Positions 39,642 through 42,241 of a stretch of 42,241 nucleotides of DNA are shown here, one piece after another; the stretch's first letter is position 1, and each line of letters begins with the position of its first letter. The notes under the pieces are model-generated. The model was not told the origin of the DNA and did not search any database. It saw only the letters and a program-made list of their open reading frames with translations. Both the position numbers and the translations under genes were made by a program. This DNA comes from Subtercola vilae (GTDB taxonomy: Bacteria; Actinomycetota; Actinomycetes; Actinomycetales; Microbacteriaceae): contig NZ_QYRT01000032.1 of assembly GCF_004923255.1 (NCBI RefSeq), positions 1-42,241 on the forward strand, written 5' to 3'.

Positions 39642-41102
39642 ATGGCAGGCAGTGTGCTCGAAAAGATCGGCATCGCACCCCGTAGCCCGCTCTCTCCGGG
39701 TCGGCGGCGGGTGTCTCTGCCGCGGCTTCTCGACAACCTGTACTTCTTTCTGGGGGCTGTGGCGGCGGCCTGGCTCGCCTACCTCGTCTTCACTGAATCG
39801 TTCAGCCGAGGGCTGCAGTATGTGTGGTTTCTACTGGTGTTCTGGGTGTTGCTGGCGTATCTGCTGCTGCCGCGCATCCACAGCATGCTGACTCTCATCT
39901 ATGTGCCCGACTACTTCATCGGCCGCGCCCGCACGCACGAGGGGCTGCTGGGTGACCCGGTGAACCTGGCGCTGTTCGGCGCTGAGGCGCAGCTGCACAC
40001 GGCGATGCTCGCGGCAGGCTGGCACCGGGCCGACGAGGTGGGTTTTCGCAGTTCTCTGCGCATCGTGACGTCGACGCTCTTTCGCCGCAGCTACTCTGAT
40101 GCGCCGGTCAGCCCGCTCTACTTGTTCGGCACCATTCAAGACTTCACGTACCAGCAGGAGGTGGCGGGCAACCCTGCAAAACGTCACCACGTGCGCTTCT
40201 GGAAGACGCCAGAGGGCTGGCTGCTTCCCGGCGGGCATTCGGCCGAATGGATGGCCGCGGGAACGTACGACCGCAACGTGGGTCTCTCGCTCTTCACTCT
40301 GCAGGTGACCCATCGCATCGAACGCGAGACCGACAAAGAGCGCGACCACATCGTGAACTCCATCGAGCAGGCCAACCCCGCCGCGTCGGTGAGCGTGATT
40401 CGCAACTTCTCGACCGGGTACCACGCAGTCAACGGCGGTGGAGATGCCATCACCACAGACGGCGATCTGCCCGTGATCACGCTGACCGCACTCGACGTGT
40501 CGCCCGAGGGCGCTGCCGGGGCCGCCGAGGTTGACGATGCTGTGCTGCCGGCTGATGCCTCGCTGCTCGGCCAGGCCGTGGTGCAGAATGCTCGAAACAC
40601 CGCGGCATCGAACCGGGTGAAGCGGCCCATCTCCATCTACCTCAGCTACCTGCTGATGATCGCCCGCGGTGTGATCGGTCTGGGGTCGGTCATTTCGCTG
40701 ATCACGACGTGGGCCGACTCAGTGGCGACGATTCGCATCGATCTCCCGTCGGGTAGTGACATCACGAGCGACCAGCTCGCGAACATCGTGCTGTGGATCG
40801 TCGTCGGCGCAGCCGCCTCCGCCTTCCTCGGCTACCTGCTTCTGGCGCAGCTGATGTTCTGGGGGTTCAACTGGGCGCGGTTCGTTGCCATGACGCTGAG
40901 CCTGGTGGCTGTCGCTCTTGTTGCTGCCGACTTCATCACCACGGGCATCGGCGTCACGCTCGCCACGGGTCTGGTGAACCTCAGCTTCGACATTCTCGTG
41001 CTGTTCGCGCTCTCGAGCTCAGATGCGCGCGTCTTCGTGCGGGAGCGCCGCGATCGCCGGCGTGCTCGGCGTGCGCTCGCTCGTCGGGTGCAGGCTGCAT
41101 GA
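39642..41102 (+). CDS. Membrane protein with LssY C-terminal-type domain
   Basis: 486 residues. Two membrane helices near the N-terminus (about 30-80), then an LssY-C-like domain (about 100-270) with [57 protein letters not shown] and [16 protein letters not shown], then about four C-terminal helices (330-465) and an Arg-rich tail. The LssY-C domain occurs alone or with PAP2 phosphatases; its activity is not established. The last 84 nt overlap the 3' end of trhO on the opposite strand. Start is supported by the -10 hexamer 6 nt upstream. Confidence 0.85.
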   Translation: MAGSVLEKIGIAPRSPLSPGRRRVSLPRLLDNLYFFLGAVAAAWLAYLVFTESFSRGLQYVWFLLVFWVLLAYLLLPRIHSMLTLIYVPDYFIGRARTHEGLLGDPVNLALFGAEAQLHTAMLAAGWHRADEVGFRSSLRIVTSTLFRRSYSDAPVSPLYLFGTIQDFTYQQEVAGNPAKRHHVRFWKTPEGWLLPGGHSAEWMAAGTYDRNVGLSLFTLQVTHRIERETDKERDHIVNSIEQANPAASVSVIRNFSTGYHAVNGGGDAITTDGDLPVITLTALDVSPEGAAGAAEVDDAVLPADASLLGQAVVQNARNTAASNRVKRPISIYLSYLLMIARGVIGLGSVISLITTWADSVATIRIDLPSGSDITSDQLANIVLWIVVGAAASAFLGYLLLAQLMFWGFNWARFVAMTLSLVAVALVAADFITTGIGVTLATGLVNLSFDILVLFALSSSDARVFVRERRDRRRARRALARRVQAA

Positions 41103-42011
41103 CGGCACAGCCTCGGCCGCGCAGGCTGGGCAGATGACCAGCTGTTCGCGGCAGGCGAGGTCGTGGCAATTCTGCATTTCGCTGGTGGATGCACCACAGC
41201 GGTAACACGCACCAATCGTTTTCGCGTCAGACGTGAATTCGAGCGACAGTCGGTTGTCGAACACATACAGCGAGCCCTGCCAGAGCCCGCTGTCGCCGAA
41301 CGTCTCGCCGTAGCGGGCGATGCCACCGTCGAGTTGAAAGACGTTCTCGAACCCTCGCGACACCATCAGTGACGAGAGCACCTCGCACCTGATGCCGCCG
41401 GTGCAGTAGGTGACGACGGGCTTCGACTTCAGGTGGTCGTACTTGCCACTGTCGAGTTCGGCAACGAAATCGCGGGTGGTGGCGACATCGGGAACGACTG
41501 CCCCGTCGAAGCGACCGATTTCGGCCTCGAAACCGTTGCGCCCGTCGAAGAACACGACATCGTCGCCTTCGAGCTTCTGCGCCTCGACCAGGGTGTGCAG
41601 TTCATGGGGTGAGAGTTTGGTGCCGCCGCCCACGACACCCTGATCGTCCACGACCAGCTCGCCGGGAGCGCCGAAACTGACGATCTCGTCGCGCACCTTT
41701 ACGCTCAGGCGGGGGAAATCGGGGGAGAAGCCGTGCGGTGCTTGAGTGGTCGCGGTAGCAGGGTCGAGGGGGGTGCCTTCGCTCCACTTCACGTCAAGGT
41801 TCTTGAACGCTGGGTAGTCGCGGGTCTTGCGAAGGTACTTCTTCACTGCATCGAGTTCGCCGCCGAGAGTGCCGTTGATGCCGTGCTGCGACAGCAGGAT
41901 GCGCCCGCGAAGCCCCAAACTCTCGCACAGGTCGCGCTGCCATAACCGCAGGGCATCGGGGTCGGCTAGTGGCGCAAAAACGTAATACAGAATGATCTTC
42001 GAAACGGCCAC
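41019..42011 (-). CDS. trhO: tRNA uridine 5-hydroxylase, rhodanese family (TrhO/UPF0176)
   Basis: 330 residues. The N-terminal UPF0176 domain ([45 protein letters not shown]) is followed by a rhodanese domain with active-site Cys203 in [10 protein letters not shown], then a Cys-rich tail with CYRC, CHDLAC and CPAC that probably binds zinc. TrhO hydroxylates uridine 34 of certain tRNAs using O2. GTG 42011 has TAAAAT 6 nt upstream. The last ~28 residues (after SCSLHP) lie in the region that overlaps the convergent LssY-C gene and are not conserved in character. Confidence 0.93.
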   Translation of the reverse strand: MAVSKIILYYVFAPLADPDALRLWQRDLCESLGLRGRILLSQHGINGTLGGELDAVKKYLRKTRDYPAFKNLDVKWSEGTPLDPATATTQAPHGFSPDFPRLSVKVRDEIVSFGAPGELVVDDQGVVGGGTKLSPHELHTLVEAQKLEGDDVVFFDGRNGFEAEIGRFDGAVVPDVATTRDFVAELDSGKYDHLKSKPVVTYCTGGIRCEVLSSLMVSRGFENVFQLDGGIARYGETFGDSGLWQGSLYVFDNRLSLEFTSDAKTIGACYRCGASTSEMQNCHDLACREQLVICPACAAEAVPSCSLHPTSERTPSTPAIAALPHEDARI

Positions 42012-42017
42012 CCCACG

Positions 42018-42023
42018 ATTTTA
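42018..42023 (-). promoter_or_regulatory. -10 hexamer TAAAAT, leaderless start of trhO
   Basis: On the minus strand TAAAAT is followed by CGTGGG and GTG 42011. The hexamer includes the TAA stop of the upstream DUF222/HNH fragment, so the promoter is fused to the end of that gene. Confidence 0.6.
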
Positions 42024-42241
42024 GTCGCGGTAAAGCGGCTGTCTTACCCATGGTGGTAGCGGTGCCGTGGGCAAGGGTCCGCGTCGTCTGGATCTGATTT
42101 GACTGCAGGGTCGTGGGGTTTGTTCCCAGTCGATGCTTTTCGGTGGGATCAGCACGGGGACGCCGTTCTGCATGGCGAGTTTCCACTCAGAAGAATGCAC
42201 ATGTGTGTGGTGGAAGTGGCAGAGCAGTGCCCCGTTATCGA
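42021..42241 (-). CDS. C-terminal fragment of a DUF222/HNH endonuclease-type protein
   Basis: A minus-strand open frame enters from the right edge and ends with TAA at 42023-42021, giving 72 residues that begin DNGALLCHFHHTHVHSSEWK. The LLCxxHHxxxH pattern followed by MQNGVPVLIPPKSIDWEQTPRP matches the end of DUF222-HNH proteins, a multi-copy family in Microbacteriaceae and related actinobacteria, whose HNH Cys/His cluster sits here. The start and the DUF222 part are outside the window. The function of this family is uncertain; many copies may be mobile-intron-like or toxin-like. Confidence 0.75.
   Translation of the reverse strand, partial: DNGALLCHFHHTHVHSSEWKLAMQNGVPVLIPPKSIDWEQTPRPCSQIRSRRRGPLPTAPLPPWVRQPLYRD

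Noticed and set aside
41794-42186. A 130-residue minus-strand frame at the right edge
   Set aside because: It overlaps trhO and the DUF222/HNH end in another frame and has no recognisable features.

Overview
The window reads as a chromosomal stretch of a high-GC actinobacterium, most likely a member of the Microbacteriaceae. The reasons are the base composition, frequent GTG starts, many candidate leaderless promoters, a heme pathway of the actinobacterial coproporphyrin type, and the C-terminal end of a DUF222-type HNH protein at the right edge. The family assignment is inference from gene content only. No tRNA, rRNA, IS element, integrase or CRISPR array was seen.

Positions 1-17641 (all minus strand, transcribed right to left) hold one tightly packed envelope and phospho-signalling operon. 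Its order is: a 2019-residue membrane-anchored Ig-like/Fn3 protein, a MoxR AAA+ ATPase, a DUF58 protein, a membrane transglutaminase-fold protein that lacks the catalytic Cys, a zinc-ribbon/RDD/FHA membrane protein, a PP2C phosphatase, a second FHA protein, a Ser/Thr kinase with an Fn3-like outer domain, an FHA/helix-turn-helix protein, and the first 66 codons of what is probably an FtsK/SpoIIIE-type ATPase. From DUF58 down to the FHA/HTH gene every junction is a 1-4 nt stop/start overlap. Kinase, phosphatase and three FHA readers sit with a chaperone ATPase and a giant surface protein, so this looks like one regulated cell-surface system. It is the best candidate here for an undescribed system.

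Positions 17870-24298 hold accessory and housekeeping genes: a metallo-beta-lactamase-fold hydrolase, a MATE transporter, an M13 metallopeptidase with a downstream SxxK serine hydrolase, and a GNAT acetyltransferase fused to a NUDIX domain.

Positions 24310-36592 hold a nearly complete heme cluster. hemA runs leftwards; hemE, hemY, three small membrane/envelope genes, hemQ, hemH, hemC, hemD, hemB, hemL and a small PH-like gene run rightwards. Together they cover glutamyl-tRNA to heme through the coproporphyrin branch; glutamyl-tRNA synthetase is not in the window. Short in-frame or intergenic tandem repeats (18 nt in hemQ and the holin-like gene, 17 nt between hemB and hemL) decorate this region.

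Positions 36639-42241 hold an AcuI/YhdH-type oxidoreductase, a two-gene ABC-2 transporter, an LssY-C membrane protein, the tRNA hydroxylase trhO (whose 3' end overlaps the LssY-C gene on the other strand), and the C-terminal piece of a DUF222/HNH protein. Across the window at least eight transcription-unit starts carry a TANNNT hexamer exactly 6-7 nt before the start codon, the geometry expected for leaderless mRNAs.
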